Counted from the stretch's first letter, positions 1 to 12,797 are shown. The stretch: DNA of 64,000 nt from Plasmopara viticola (GCA_001695595.3 MBPM02000013.1:992001-1056000), one strand, 5' to 3'. Made by a program: numbers and translations. The notes: generated from the letters alone by a model not told the origin.

Positions 1-2312
1 GACCGATCGCGACTTCGTCAAATTAGTGTTGGCGACACGCAAATGCGTGACAGCTTCAACTTACTGCTGTCACTGCACACGGACTGCGGAATTCGCATGG
101 AATAAGATAAGCTTAAAAGGAGGAGTACGTCGACATGCCGCTTACCTGCATACACGGGTGGACGATGATGAAGACGCTTAACGCTTCTTTGAAAGTGTTT
201 CTGGCACTTCATCAATTAAATTGTCATCTCAATCCCTTTTAAACCTCATTAAAAAGGATCATGATTAAACTTACTTCTACTGCGGCCAAGCTTTACGAAA
301 TTCTTGCTACACAAGAGGCACTCAACTTTGTTGATGTTGCGTGTTACGAGCACTTTTGGCGTCAACGCAGAAAAATTATACAGCTAGAACTACTTCGGAG
401 GCTTTGTCGATAACTATGCTTGAGCCTTCGTTAAGCTGCACTTTTGCAAGCTCGCGGACATTGCATTGCAACAGACGGAGAACGACTTGTTGGCCATAGA
501 AATCGTATCTATACAAAATGTGAAAAGAAATTTAAAAAATGAAACAGTGATAAGAAATGATGGGTGTTTAATGCGACATTAATAACGACTTTGACTACGA
601 TTATGACTACTGTTAAGCCAATGTTGTTCGACCATGACTATGACTATGCTTATGACAAAGACTCCGTCGACGACTATATAACGTAAAACGTAGATTGTGC
701 GTTTAATCTGGTTACGGTTAACTGGGGTGCAAAGTCATAAAACTTATCGCTAAATTTAGCAAGCGCGATCCAACTAATTTTGTGGGGTTGTTTTTCGTAA
801 TCTTCGCTGTATCAGTAGACCGATAATTCGGCCAGATTGTATTAATATTTAAACACTACTTGACAATGTTGAGATTTCATATGGGGCCAGTAAACATTGT
901 TTAAAGTTATTTAGGGGGGCCACAGTACGGATGTCAAGCATTTTGTGAGCCAGTGTTTGGACCAATGACTCACCTAATTGCGTGCACATCGACACTACAG
1001 AAGCCAACTCGCGAAGTAGAGTCTTGAGCTGAATAGGCCGTCGATTGTACTTCACGGGGAAAGTCTCGATGATGTCTACATCTAACGTTCGTGATCTTCA
1101 AGCCGAGTGAGCTCATACATCAATTCTTCGTGATCTTCAAGCTATTTCCCTGCGGAATCTGATTAAGTCAGCAGAAAATTTATCGCCAGCGTTTGGTTAG
1201 TCAGCGCAACGGGCTGGTGGCATTGATGCACCACGAAAGGTTCTTGCTACTTATAATCGATACGCTTACTCTCGTGTCTCGATATTGGAAAATGCCTATA
1301 CGTTTGCCATTTTTAGTTCAAATTTGTCATAAAGTAAGCATGTACAATTCCCAGAGAAACGCACAGCAGAGATATACAAGCGACACTCAGATGTCGCAAC
1401 TTGGTGCGGAAAACCCGGGTTTTTGTCATTTGTTTGTCGATTTCGCTCGTTCGTCAGAAGCCGAAGTAAAACTTGTGCACATTTTTCGGCTTGTTAATCG
1501 TCTGGTGCTACGAACTCGATTGTTACAGCAAATTATATGCCCTACCAATGTTTTCGAAAAATTTCAAGTGCTTGACAGCTTACCAATACTCTCATTTTGA
1601 GGCCAAGAGGCTGATGCAATTGTCTATTTTCACATAAATATACGGAGGCAGTGTGCCTGGTTCTTTGTTGGTCAGTAAATCCGAGTGAATGTGTTTATTT
1701 GAATATTAGCGTGGTCGTTATCCTAGGTCTAAATTGTGTTTTAGCTTCACGTCTAGTTCAATTAAGATAAATTAAGGAATTATCTTTCATGACCAAACAC
1801 TGCCGTCACGGCCATATTAGCCTCTGCTGCCTTAGCCATAAACCTATGTATTGCCTCTCGGTTATTTGGCTTTCCCCCCATCATACCAGCTCTTTCGATG
1901 TCACACTGAACCAGATTGCCAAGATTTTGACACTATGTCTTTATGCTATCTCTACACAAGTGCAGACTGATCAAATCACGTCGCTTTATAAGATTTGACG
2001 CATCAGCTTATACTAGAGCGTTTGGCTCAAAGACTCGAACTGGCACATGATTTTCAGAACACGAGATTTACTAGCTCGTACGCCTCTTGAGTATCAAAAT
2101 CGTCAAGTCTCAGCCAGAAAATGTACCTGCAATACAAGCCATCTGTCGCCACGCGAAGTGTACTTACGTGGACCATTTTTGAGGGGCATGAATCGCCTTG
2201 AATACCGTCTGCACCGCACACTGGTCCAGATCGATAGTCTCTCCGCCACACAGCATTGCAGTACTCTACTATGAACTTCCATTAAACAGCATAGGTAAGC
2301 TAACTCACGAAG
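1..2312. other. AT-rich non-genic stretch
   Basis: I see no convincing gene here. Between about 585 and 686 there is an imperfect GACTAY-type hexamer repetition; one frame (621-686) reads as a 21-codon Asp/Tyr-rich peptide, which is most likely just the repeat translated. The plus-strand frame at 1193-1600 is 135 codons long but has no recognisable motif, and its composition resembles the surrounding DNA. Confidence 0.5.
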
Positions 2313-2380
2313 TCAATATCGTCTGAAAGTGCAAGGAGTAAGAGAACCGTCGCTAACTTTTATGTTTTATGTTTCGTCAC
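2313..2380 (+). repeat. 68-bp direct repeat, left copy
   Basis: This copy matches 2869-2937 over nearly its whole length, with a few substitutions. The shared part runs from TCAATATCGTCTGAAAGTGC to the GTCAC at the end. Both copies can be read in one frame as SISSESAR followed by VANF and VLC. The two copies bracket the TIR-element end at 2393-2641, so they are either a long duplication made when that DNA inserted or a duplicated piece of an old coding region. Confidence 0.7.
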
Positions 2381-2392
2381 GGAAAAAGGGAA

Positions 2393-2641
2393 ATGATACC
2401 GGGTCGGCACTTTTCGCGCACTGATGTTTATATGGATTAAATTGATTGGCATTTCTTCTCTGTGATTGGCTGGAGGGTTAATTCTCAGTCGTGATATCAA
2501 TTCTCATATGCTAGACCAATCTCAGATGCAACTTATCCCAAAACTACTTTTCGACGTTAAATCCGCGACGTTCCACGTAACTTTGACGTATTCTTCCGCA
2601 GTAACATCACCATGAACACCCTGCAAACTCTTGGCCAGCGT
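2393..2641 (+). mobile_element. single end of a TIR DNA transposon
   Basis: The segment starts with ATGATACCGGG and then runs through a conserved ATTAAATTGATTGGC and TGATTGGCTGGAGGGTTAA region to CTCTTGGCCAG. It is an inverted copy of about 45583-45834, the right end of the complete TIR element in this window, at roughly 90% identity by eye. No opposite end is found nearby, so it is a truncated or rearranged copy. Its minus strand (2522-2722) keeps an open frame that is also open in the other copy. Confidence 0.75.
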
Positions 2642-2868
2642 GTCTTCAGCTCTCACGAGGACGCACGCAACGCTATAGACACGGAGCTCGGAGATAAGGG
2701 GTTTATTGTGTCGGTCAAACACACGTAATACTACAACAACGATCCGACAACAGACGACGTCAAAAACATTGTTCTTGTATGCTCATGTCACAAAATCCTG
2801 TCTCCATCGGTGATGGAACTCAGAAGCTAGCCGTAAACGTATCAGATCAAGTAGAAGCACTGGCGTCC

Positions 2869-2937
2869 TCAATATCGTCTGAAAGTGCAAGGACTACGAG
2901 AATTGTCGCTAACTTTAATGTTTTATGTTTGTGTCAC
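2869..2937 (+). repeat. 68-bp direct repeat, right copy
   Basis: This is the partner of the copy at 2313-2380. It lies inside a 63-codon frame (2779-2970) whose peptide contains VSDQVEALASSISSESA, a possibly helical stretch. The repeat start-to-start distance is 556 bp. Confidence 0.7.
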
Positions 2938-3120
2938 TGTAGCCAAGGAATAAACCGGGAAAATTTATAATATCTTACCGATTTTTCCAAGCCAAATTAC
3001 AGGTACCAGCCACGTGTTCATTATTACAAATGGGAGGTGGATAATACACTCTGCGCCCAGAAAAAAATCATTACTATATAGAGGGATGCACCCGCATGTC
3101 TTCGGTACCTCGTACCCCCT

Positions 3121-4601
3121 CTACTTGTTCTTTAATTCGGCAAGAATCTCGTCGACCGTCTTGCCTCTTGTCTCGGGTACCACCTTGAGTGAGAAGGCAA
3201 AAGTCGCCGCGAGGACCAGTGCAAACGGTACAAAGATATAGTTGGCCAACGCGCGTTGCATGGTCGGGAACCCGAGGCCAATGAGAAAGAGGCCGGCCCA
3301 ATTGACCATGGTCGCAATGGACGTGGCCGTGGTCCGCGATTGGGGTGGGAACATCTCGGCGGCAATGAGCCACGGAATGGGCCCGAGGCCTATTTCAAAG
3401 CACCAGACAAAAGTCATGACGCCCGCGACACAAAAAAACGTCCCAAACGGCAACACGTGGAGGAGCGCGAGCGTCAAGACGCCACTGGCCACGAGCATGC
3501 CCACGATCGAGTACAAGAGCAAGGGCCGCCGCCCGGCGATATCCATGAGCACGAGCGCCACGACGGTCGCCACGACGTTCACCACGTAAACGAGCGCAAT
3601 GCCATGGCGCGGGTCGTCGAGGCCCGCTTGCTGAAAGAACGCGCTGGCGTAAAACATGACGGCGTTGATGCCACTGAGTTGCTGCGCGAGTTGCAACGTG
3701 ACGGCCACGCACAGCGACGTTCGAATGGCCGGGTCTCGGACCACGTCGCGCATGCCTTGCACGTCGCCCGATTCGCTGAAACTCGCGGCCGAGATGCTGT
3801 CCAATTCGTCAAATACATCGTCGAGTTGCCGCAACTGCCGCAGCGTTGCTTCGGCTGCCTGTTCGTCGCCCTTGTTGAGCAACCACCGCGGACTCTCGAC
3901 GATGAAGGGGACGAGTGCCATTTGAACCAGTCCCAAGAGGCCGGCAAAGCCAAACATGAAGCGCCAGCCGGGCGACTCGACACTCGTACTTTCGCCGGCG
4001 AACCGAAACGCCAAGAGGATGGTACCCAAGATCCCCGTGACCATGGCCAATTGGTACGTCGTACCCAGCGCACCCCGTAAATTCGGCGGTGCGAGTTCCC
4101 CTAAATAGAGCGGTACAATGACCGTCGCGGTCCCCGACGCGATCCCGACCAAGAAGCGCCCGACGATTAACATGTACATGTTGATTGCCAACGCCATTAC
4201 GGCACCCGACACGACAAAGAGAAGCGACGTGGCCAGCATGGTCTTTTTCCGCCCAAGTTGCGCATTTAAGTGGCCACTTGCCATGGATCCAATGGGTCCG
4301 CCGATTGCAAAGCTCGAGACACAGAGGGCCCACATGAAATCCGAATGACCAGGAAAGACCACGGCAGCATCAAGTGCCCCGGTCACCGCGGTGTTGTACC
4401 CGTACTGAAAGGAGTTAATGACCGCGACCAGGCACGAGACGAGCAAGGGGTACGTGTACCCTGGTGCCGACGCCTCGACATCGTCTGCGACCAAAGGTGT
4501 TTGTTCGCCTTGCTAGTAAGACATACAATGGGTCCATAGTTTTTTGAGATTATGCAACACCCAGGAGGGTTTTCTATAGGAAATGTGGGTACCTTGGTCA
4601 T
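3121..4601 (-). CDS. sugar porter (MFS hexose transporter)
   Basis: A membrane carrier for a monosaccharide, most likely a proton-coupled plasma-membrane hexose transporter; the substrate cannot be told from sequence. The protein has about twelve hydrophobic segments and the sugar-porter signatures in order: LGRKK near residue 89, GRFLVGIASG at 121-130, ESPRWLL at 209-215 in the central loop (with Val in place of the usual Pro before it), QQLSGINAVMFYA at 280-292, GRRPLL near 330 and PETRGKT at 449-455. Length, about 466 aa, is normal for the family. The long open frame begins after a TAG at 4513 without a good ATG; splicing an 80-bp intron joins ATG-ACC-AAG at 4593-4601 to it in phase, which is why I chose this start. 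Coding DNA is clearly GC-richer than its flanks. Family assignment is firm; the first exon is inferred. Confidence 0.9.
4513..4592 (-). other. predicted 80-bp intron in the sugar porter gene
   Basis: On the minus strand the donor is AAG|GTACCC (4592 downward) and the acceptor is CTTACTAG|CAAGG (ending at 4513). Removing it puts a three-codon first exon (Met-Thr-Lys) in phase with Gln-Gly-Glu-Gln of the main frame. The acceptor TAG is also the stop that closes the unspliced frame upstream. Length fits the short introns usual in oomycetes. An alternative first exon further upstream is possible, because the frame containing the ATG stays open to about 4802. Confidence 0.55.
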
Positions 4602-7014
4602 AAGACGCGATAGGTTGGCCCAAGAACTCCGCGGCTGTAGCTGCGGAAAGTCTCTCTCGCTTCGAAAAGACCGCGTTCGCAGGCCGGGTACCGCTCGGAA
4701 CGGAAGTTCCTGGTACAGTCGCTTTTGCTCTTCGCCTGCATCGCGAGAAAGCAAGCATGAGCACACGAGACGATTCGGGGTACGCGGTACCGCACGTACC
4801 ATAGTATTTCAACTGGTACATCGTATTCGCCCGATCTTTCATGCCATCGGCTTTTTTCAGATTCTCCCAACTCATTTTCCGCGTCCATTCCAAGTCATGG
4901 CTCGACACGGTGGCACTGAGTCGCGGCATGGCAAAGGAGAAATGATCGCGACGGGTCCGCGATTGTGGCAGCCAATATCTTGCGTGGTACGCCTCAGCTG
5001 GCACACGTCGCAGAGTTTTTGAGCCCTGAAACGTCGTGTAAAGATTTTGATAACTGAGAGAACCACGATTTTTTTTCTAACGAAAAGCCACTTGCACAGC
5101 GAATGGAGCTGGCGATCAGCCGGGCCATTCTACGATACCCGAGCCCACTCTTACAAGCTCAAAAGGACCTCTTCTCCAAAATCGGTCACTGTGTCGAGGG
5201 CTGCGCCTATATTATAGGCCTCCTGCAACAAAAGCTGCACCTGCGCCGCTAGAGATGAGCCATAACCTTTCACTCGCCAGAGAGATGTTTAGATAAGAAA
5301 GACTGTAAAAAACCCTCTTACTTTACTTTAGATCTATCTTATCTGCTGCTTTTTGTACTGTTTCGGTCTTTCTTAAGATTAAAGAGCCCCCATACTTTGC
5401 TCTATTTAGTTTGCGGCGTAGCATCTGCCCACATGAAGCTGTTGTTACTAATAACGTCGTAGGAAAGTAGATGGCGCGCAAAAACATACTTTGTCGTCGT
5501 ACAAACAGCTCGCTCATCTGTGCATTTCATACTTGCAAATAACGTTGAAGTATATGACATGATACGGTAGCTATACTTATGGTGCAAGATGTTTTTGTAT
5601 GCTTATTATATAATTTTCCGCAATGAAAGGACCAAACAATCCGCCAAAACTTCATAGCCTAAGCAGGTTTTTGGGTGGGCGATCGATTGAGTGACGGTCG
5701 TCCATGACGTGTGCTTTGAAGAGGGGGGTGCCGAAACTAATTTCGTCTAAAGCAAAGTTGCATTATGAAATATTACGCGGATCACTATGGAGCGACGATT
5801 GCCAGGAAAATAAATATCCTTTAACTGTAAAGATACTTTTTTTCTCTAATTACCGTGATCAATCAAGACCGGGGAGTAAAAGTGGTACGACAAGCAACCA
5901 CTTGAATTTCTGCTCAGCTTAAAAACAACGAAGTCTTGAAAGACACTCGTGGTGGAAGACAGTTTTGCTATCAAAGATTACCCTTTAAAACTCTTCATTT
6001 TTAGGCGACCTTGCCGGCCAAAACTGATAAACATAACATTTTTGATTTATCAGAAGTGACCTCGTCAGCCTAGGGTATATTTCCTTCGGTGCTGCCAATT
6101 ATGCCAATGTGTATTGATAGTGTTAATGCAGCAGACATGATCATTTCCACTCCACATCAAATTGAGCGTCTTATTGACCCACAATTGAAAAATCTAGCGT
6201 TTTAATTGGCGGGCGAATCCAGTCAAAACCCTACAACCATGCATTAAATAATGACTCCGCTTATGTACTATCGTATACCGCGAGCGTTATGGAAGGACAT
6301 CGCTGAAAGTTCATGAAAATGGATCCATTTTATCGTTGTTAAACAGCTAGCCGAATCTGTGTTGCCAATAATACTTCCAGTTTTCCAGCGCTGCTTAGAA
6401 CTCGTCGACTGTTCTAATCGCAATGTACAGTTTAGTTGAGACTTCAAACTCATTTATAGCGTCTCTACCTACTGATACCGAATGACATGGTTTGCTCTTC
6501 ACAGAGCGCTAACGTGTCTCTGATGAATTATCGGGACAAACGAAGAAACAAAGAACTTGAAAAGACAGCGCGGAAACAAAAGTCAAACGACGCACGCGTG
6601 CCGCTGTATGAGTGGCCTTCTCGTAAATAGAGGGCTCAGCAAGTCTTACAAGATCTTAGCAGCCTCAAGCTGGCGAACGCATGCAAATACAAACAAGTTT
6701 ATGCCTAAAAAAGTGGAATCGTCCAAGTACTATAGGTATTACCATGAAAGAATGATGAAACGGAACAAGATCATATCCTTTTCAAAAGGGCATCCATAAA
6801 GAGAAGTTTTATGCAATTTTAATGCATAAAAATTCTCATTCCTTTCGTAAATGTCAAAAGACGCATTATGGTCGGCATGGCGGCACAGAAATGTTGGCTG
6901 TATCTTGATTTCTATTGGTCAATGTACTTTTTCCCATCTCAATCAGGTTGCTACCAATATTCTTCTTTCTTTTTTACTTCTGTTGGGTCAATCGCAATTT
7001 AAATTCTGCCCTTT
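4602..7014. other. non-genic stretch upstream of the sugar porter
   Basis: 4602-5070 is moderately GC-rich and may hold the transporter's 5' region. The remainder is AT-rich. Several frames of 60-160 codons exist around 4550-5020 on both strands, but they overlap one another, carry no motif, and look like chance frames in GC-richer DNA. Confidence 0.45.
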
Positions 7015-7079
7015 CTTGAGCGCTGTCTTGCTCATCTTGAATGATGCAATTGTTCAAGATGAACGAGACAGCGCTCAAG
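7015..7079. repeat. 27-bp inverted repeat (long hairpin)
   Basis: The arms 7015-7041 and 7053-7079 are complementary at 25 of 27 positions around an 11-nt loop. The arms begin CTTGAGCGCTGTCT and end AGACAGCGCTCAAG. As plus-strand RNA, one of the two non-matches is a G-U pair and the other a C-A mismatch. The structure is much longer than expected by chance. It could be a small-RNA precursor or a collapsed TIR element; nothing in the sequence decides. Confidence 0.8.
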
Positions 7080-10000
7080 GTTTATATGACAGACGCTTGG
7101 TTACAAGCACACTATATCTACATCAAGCGTCCCACTATATAGAGAGCTCGTTCTCGCTGGTTCTTTCCCATGACTTCCACGTCCTTGTACGCGTCACTCT
7201 TATATTATCACGCTGTTGCCAGTGGACCTGCCCAAATTGTTTTTAGTCTTTTGCAAACTGTTTATTTAAGCTTAATTAGTACGTCGTAGAGCATATTTTA
7301 GGAACGGTGTTCGGCTCATTAGTGCGTCATCGCACGAAGTAGGCTTCACAGTTATTGTTTTGCAACCACTACTGAAGTGAACAATTTGGGCACTTAGTAC
7401 ATCTCAACAAATACTTTTCATCGGTAGATACGAGCATTCAGTTTTCATTTTCAAAGTGCAATCAAAATGCCAAAGGCATAATAAATTGGCTTTCGGCCGT
7501 TTCATTACGCTTGTGTCGTACAACACAAGGAGCTCTTCTTCTATGTGGGAGAGCTAATCTTACCAAGCGGCTCAAATATCGCTTCCGCGCCAGGACCACG
7601 GCCACAGTATGGCAGAGCTAAGAGATTGCGACATATGTATTGAGTAGAAAGGCGAGTGGCTTGTTGAGATGTGAACGGCATTGTTCAATTGAAATTAAAC
7701 ACATGGAAGGATGTTCCCCAATTGCGCAGCATATTTGCACACACGCTGCACAACACGTATTCGACAAAGGTTCATCCGTTCTGCTTTGTATTGGTATGCA
7801 ATTGACATGTACAATCTAGCTTCAGGCTTTGAAGGCTGTGTTTCGAGATTTACTCGCGAAACGAGATACTTGGCCCAAGATAATTGACAGTGGCTGGTCT
7901 TCTTGCGATATTACGCATTCGGTTAGTACCATTATTCTGTCAACGTGTCCGGTGAAGCCGTCAATGAGTTGTTTTGCTCAACCGGTCAACAAAAGTCACA
8001 TATCTCGGGTTGTCTGCCGAATCATTCGGCAGGTTGAACGCAAAATACATACATAAGGACTACTTACAGCGGAAGTGTATCGACGAACTCATGGGTGCCG
8101 CAGCCGAATCTGGCAGAAATTTTATCCGTCGATGCATTTTTCGCGCACATATGTGCAGACCCACTAATAGATCTTTTCCAACTTCTCGGCCTATATGACT
8201 GCGAAGATGTGTCTCATAAACTATATGTCGAATTCACTACCCTAATTATATTTTAGAATTCGCTTTACGTAGTGGGTCACAGTGGTGCGCGGTGTATTAT
8301 ATCAACCTGGATTCAATCGAGAACCGATATAACCTTGCGTTTGGTCGTGGAGGCAGCTACTTGTTCGAGTCTTTCAGCTCATTGTCCCCAATACCTCTTT
8401 AAAAGCTACGTACATGTATGCAGCGCGGGGATTTATTTTGCGATATGACTGTAGTGAATTAAGATTGCTTATAATCTTATCAACGCGATAGCACGTCAGA
8501 CAAAGCATATCTCTTACCTAGTTTCCCCTTCGAACAAGACTTCAAAAAGGATGAGAGCCATGTGGTCACTTGTTGTGAAAGGAGAGGTGATCACTATGAA
8601 CCATATACATCATGCTTGACCTTGAAGCCTAGCAGGTAAATCCTAGAAATGACGAGACATGCTATATCGCAAGAAAGGCTTTATCAAAGGCAAGATAGTT
8701 CCTTAAGAAGCAATGAGCCGTAGGGATTTGTACGCGGTGACCCAACCGCGCCCTTCAGCGTCAGTTTGAAGCTGTGCGGTGCCGACGAAAAGATTTCGAC
8801 GCGTCACAAACAATAGTCTGGGATCTGACAAGGACTGAATCAGCATCTATGCAAGCTTTTTTCTTTGTGCGGGGCTCTCTAAATCCATTCTGCATTTTTT
8901 TCGAGGTTGTAAAGCCATAAGGCAGTGCGCTTTGAGCTACCGGCCAAACCAGGAGCTCACATCAAGGAGAAGCAACTTCCCTACATAGTTCGAAGACCTT
9001 AAGCTAAGACGTGCGGCGATTAATTTAGCTTCGGATTTCATGAATCTAATGCTGATCGCTCTGAGGAAATTTCGCCTCAAACCTTCCGACCACCATTCGA
9101 CCACGTAGAGCATATGCTCCCATACATATAGCGCAATGCCGAGGTGAGAGTGGCTCTTCGGCACTGGCACGATGATCGAAGGTGGTTGCGAAGAAAACCA
9201 TTGGGCGCTTTGTACGTAATCCGCGATCCCTTAATGTGTACATAGGTGGTGGCATGTTAGGATATCGATATGAACATGCGCTTTAGACTTACGCGCGAGA
9301 CGACCGGGTGGTATTATGCCGAAGCCGAGACATCTCGAACTTGAGCAATATGTACGCAAAGTTCTTGAGCGTAAAGCCCTATGTCCTATGTAATTGGGAC
9401 TTTACTTGTATCATCCCGAAACACTCTCAGCTCAGAAAAGATTTTTTAATCGGAATGTGTTGGTGACAGTGGTGGGTAACACCCATTCCATACCGGATGC
9501 AAACCACCCGTTGTGCCATCAAAAGAAAACTTTGAGCAGGATCTGGTGCAGAGTTAAAGCACGAGCATAGCTGCTGTGAAATTACGTCTGAGCAATAGCT
9601 CCTATAAGCTGAGCAGAGCATTCTTGAATGTCTTCTCTTTCTCAAAGAGCGAGGGGACCTTTCACAAAGCGGCAACTTGCTTTAGTACTTGGCGATAGCC
9701 ATCGAGTCTAATAATAACTTTTTCACCTGTCGAGGCGACAAGGCTGTTGTTGAAACTTTTTTTAGTCCCAAAGCTTATATACAGCTTTGACAGACGAAGC
9801 ATGTTGAATTGATTGGTCTGTACTTTACATAAGCGTTTTAAATTACAGAGACAAAAATCATCTTAGCAACCTTGCTGTTGGTGTGAGATATTAACCAACA
9901 TCTAGACGGACGCATAACATCTGGAAATTTTAGGTGGATTAGGTTAAAAAGACTATTGTAATCGTCATTTAAATCAAAACCTAATTATGCACAAATAAAA

Positions 10001-12679
10001 AATATATCAAAGTAGCTGTATTTTGGTACACTTTTGTCCAGGATCAGCCGCGTCAAGAGCAAAATTGCATGGCTAGACGTAATTCGATAAGATGTAGACG
10101 ACGCATGGCGTCTGCCCTTGTTTAACAGAGGCAAATATGACGCGGTGTAGGCTGTCAGGAAAAATGTCCTAGTAGTATATGCTTTCTTACCACCTCTTTT
10201 TGAAAAAACGATCACAGGTTTGCAAGCTTTGTAATATCAGCATTGCACTCCATTCAATTGTACAACGCTTGTGAGCAAACTCGGCCATTTGTAGTTGGCA
10301 GGAAGCAAATTCATCAAAGGGATAGCTGGCAGTTAAAGCATGCCTCACTGATTGTCGTTGAATGGTTGACTGACGAATTAGCATTGGAGATGTTTTTGAG
10401 CTATCTTATAAAGCAGATAATTTGGATCAAATGTCATGAAGTATATTTCGTCTGCTAGTAAGTTTGTTAAATGACCGTGACGCCCTCTCAGCCTTATTGG
10501 AAAACTATTATGGGTCCATAAAAAGGAAAAGAAGACCCAACCGGCATCACTTGTCAGCCTTCTGCTGTCTATGACGTGATTTGGGGTCGCTGCTCGCGCA
10601 GCCCAAAAGGTGAAAATTAGAGCGACAGAAAACTTGCAAGGTCAAAAGATGATGACAGAGCCGTGACTCTTTACCAGAAAGCATTTTTAGCTGACCAGTG
10701 AATCTTGAGCTTCTTCTCCAATTTCGCGTTCTACCTTTAGGCTAAAATCTCGTAAGTTTTGGCCAACGCTAGGTTAGTTTCGAGCTTGCTGCTTAATGTG
10801 ATCAAATTGAAGATAATATATATATAAAGCAGTCGTCTTCACACACTCCGACTACCATAAGGGCAAAAAAGTGGTTTAATAATTAACTCTGCCTTGCAGA
10901 CAAGGTGATCAAATCTGCCACGCTCAAGTTAAGTGCCAAAGACGAACCTCATAAGATCTAGTGACTAGTATCACCAGACATAATTAAGGATTCTCATAGA
11001 GGCCCTAACCGCCTTCAAGGTCACACTATAGTCTGGCTCGCTGAGATCATCGTATGAAAAGATTGGATTTAACGACATAAATTAATTGTCGTGACCCATA
11101 GCCAAATTTGCTTAGTAGCATGCAAAATTTAGTGACAGGTACCTGTTGTGAACTAAGAGACCAAAGAGTGGGACGGCTGCAATATCGTGTCTCAACATGC
11201 TCGACAGCCGTCGAGCACCGACGCAATTGTCCTTCTTTAAAAAATTTTGTGGCTGATTAGACCAGGTGTGACCTTACTTTTTCCAAAAAGTATCTTGCAG
11301 AGTCATAATGGAACGACGCGTAACGCACAAATGTCAGTCTTTAATATAATTCGACTCGTAGTAGTGGTCGCCTTGGAACAAAATCATATCTGGTTTTGGA
11401 TACCGCCAGTGTATGATCGTCTACTAGGTACCGAGAGCCGTACAACCATCGAGTTTCCCACCTTTGAAGACGTCACGTAAATCAGATCGCTCGGATTGAT
11501 AGACAGCCTTCAAAAACATTCACAAATCTTAAACGAGCATCCGCTGATAAAGTCCTGGTGCATTACTAGCCATTAAGACAAAGACACCCACTTAAACAAA
11601 TCAAACGGTGTGATGAAGTAAAAAAGAGTCGAACTTGCACTGTCGTCCGATCCGAATCACAACACGTGACAACACAATTTTTTGTTAAGGAATCATAGAA
11701 GACCATTTGCTTGCAGCATTGAGGAGACCATCAAATGGGTCAGTTTGTACACTAGGTGGTAATTTATACAGCAACGCTTGGATATACACTCTATGATCAC
11801 AACGATTAGAGCCGAAGGGGAGGTTGACACCTAGATACGTTTTGCTGACAAGTTTCCTACGATCCGGTTCCACACCCCAGTAATGGAATAAAAGGCTACT
11901 TTCATTACACGCCGCATTTAAAATCTGGCGGATTCTCTCAGTAGACCCCTCGTGCAGCCGGTTTCATCATTGTTTATTCCTATAATCAGAATGCGACGAC
12001 TCTCACTATCGCCGTAGTTTTTAGACTTTCTCGTAAATTCTCTCCAGCGTACTTCCTTCTAAGCTTATGATCGAAATGAGTGATCGTTTTTTGTCATCAA
12101 CTACAGAAGCGTCACCTAGCTTTTTTACTTTCCCGCAAAAGATTGTACGTTGTGAAAAAAGACTTGCCCATCTCGGTTTTTTATTTTGCGGCTGCAATTG
12201 CTACTGAGGTCTACATCAAGCATGCTTGATTCAATCGTCTGCTCATCAATAAACCCGAGTTTCTCCATTTTGACCGTGTATTGCCATGATCAAGGACTTG
12301 GTAGTACCTTCGCGACCCGGCTGATTAAAACGAGTCAATTCTTGTTTGTTTGTTAAACGTCACTTTTATCTTTTTAGGTGATCCACCAACAATTTAATTT
12401 GCTCGTCGGCTCGATCGCCGAATTTACTTCTACTCTTTGTAAAGTCCTTAAGATCAGGTTCTGCCTCCAGCATGTCTTCACGAATTTACGGTGATTTATT
12501 AACACCACACTCTTGGTGAGTTTGGGCCGGTAGACACTTGACATTTTAATTTAAAAAATGCTCTTGAAACCGAATCCTCCATAGCTCTCACGCAAATGAT
12601 AAACAGTGCGCTATATGACATCAAGTGCAGTGACGACATATAGATGGATTGAGTGGGCTCGACAGTTGTCATTTTCTGT
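7080..12679. other. AT-rich non-genic stretch
   Basis: No gene is supported. A short second inverted repeat (GACGCTTG / CAAGCGTC) lies at about 7090-7131, just after the large hairpin. ORFs are short (80 codons or less apart from the 131-codon frame at 6851-7246, which runs through the hairpin), are found on both strands and carry no motif. Confidence 0.5.
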
Positions 12680-12720
12680 AAAGGTGCTGTTTGTACTTTT
12701 GTCTGTGCAGCACCTTTTTT
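12680..12720 (+). other. stem-loop followed by a T tract
   Basis: AAAGGTGCTG at 12680-12689 pairs perfectly with CAGCACCTTT at 12708-12717 around an 18-nt loop, and the run of T continues to 12720. In a nucleus this could mark the end of a Pol III or other short transcript; no tRNA or snRNA boxes are visible upstream. It lies about 80 bp upstream of the small secreted ORF. Confidence 0.4.
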
Positions 12721-12797
12721 AGCTTAATGGTAATTTTATTCGGTAAACACATCGTTTCGTCGACCAAATCTTCCAAATTTCAACCGAAGGTACAAAC

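Noticed and set aside
3256..4080. A 274-codon plus-strand frame and several others over the sugar porter
   Set aside because: They lie antisense or out of frame to a clear transporter gene; the GC-rich codon usage of the gene keeps the opposite strand open. The peptides are charged and have no motif.
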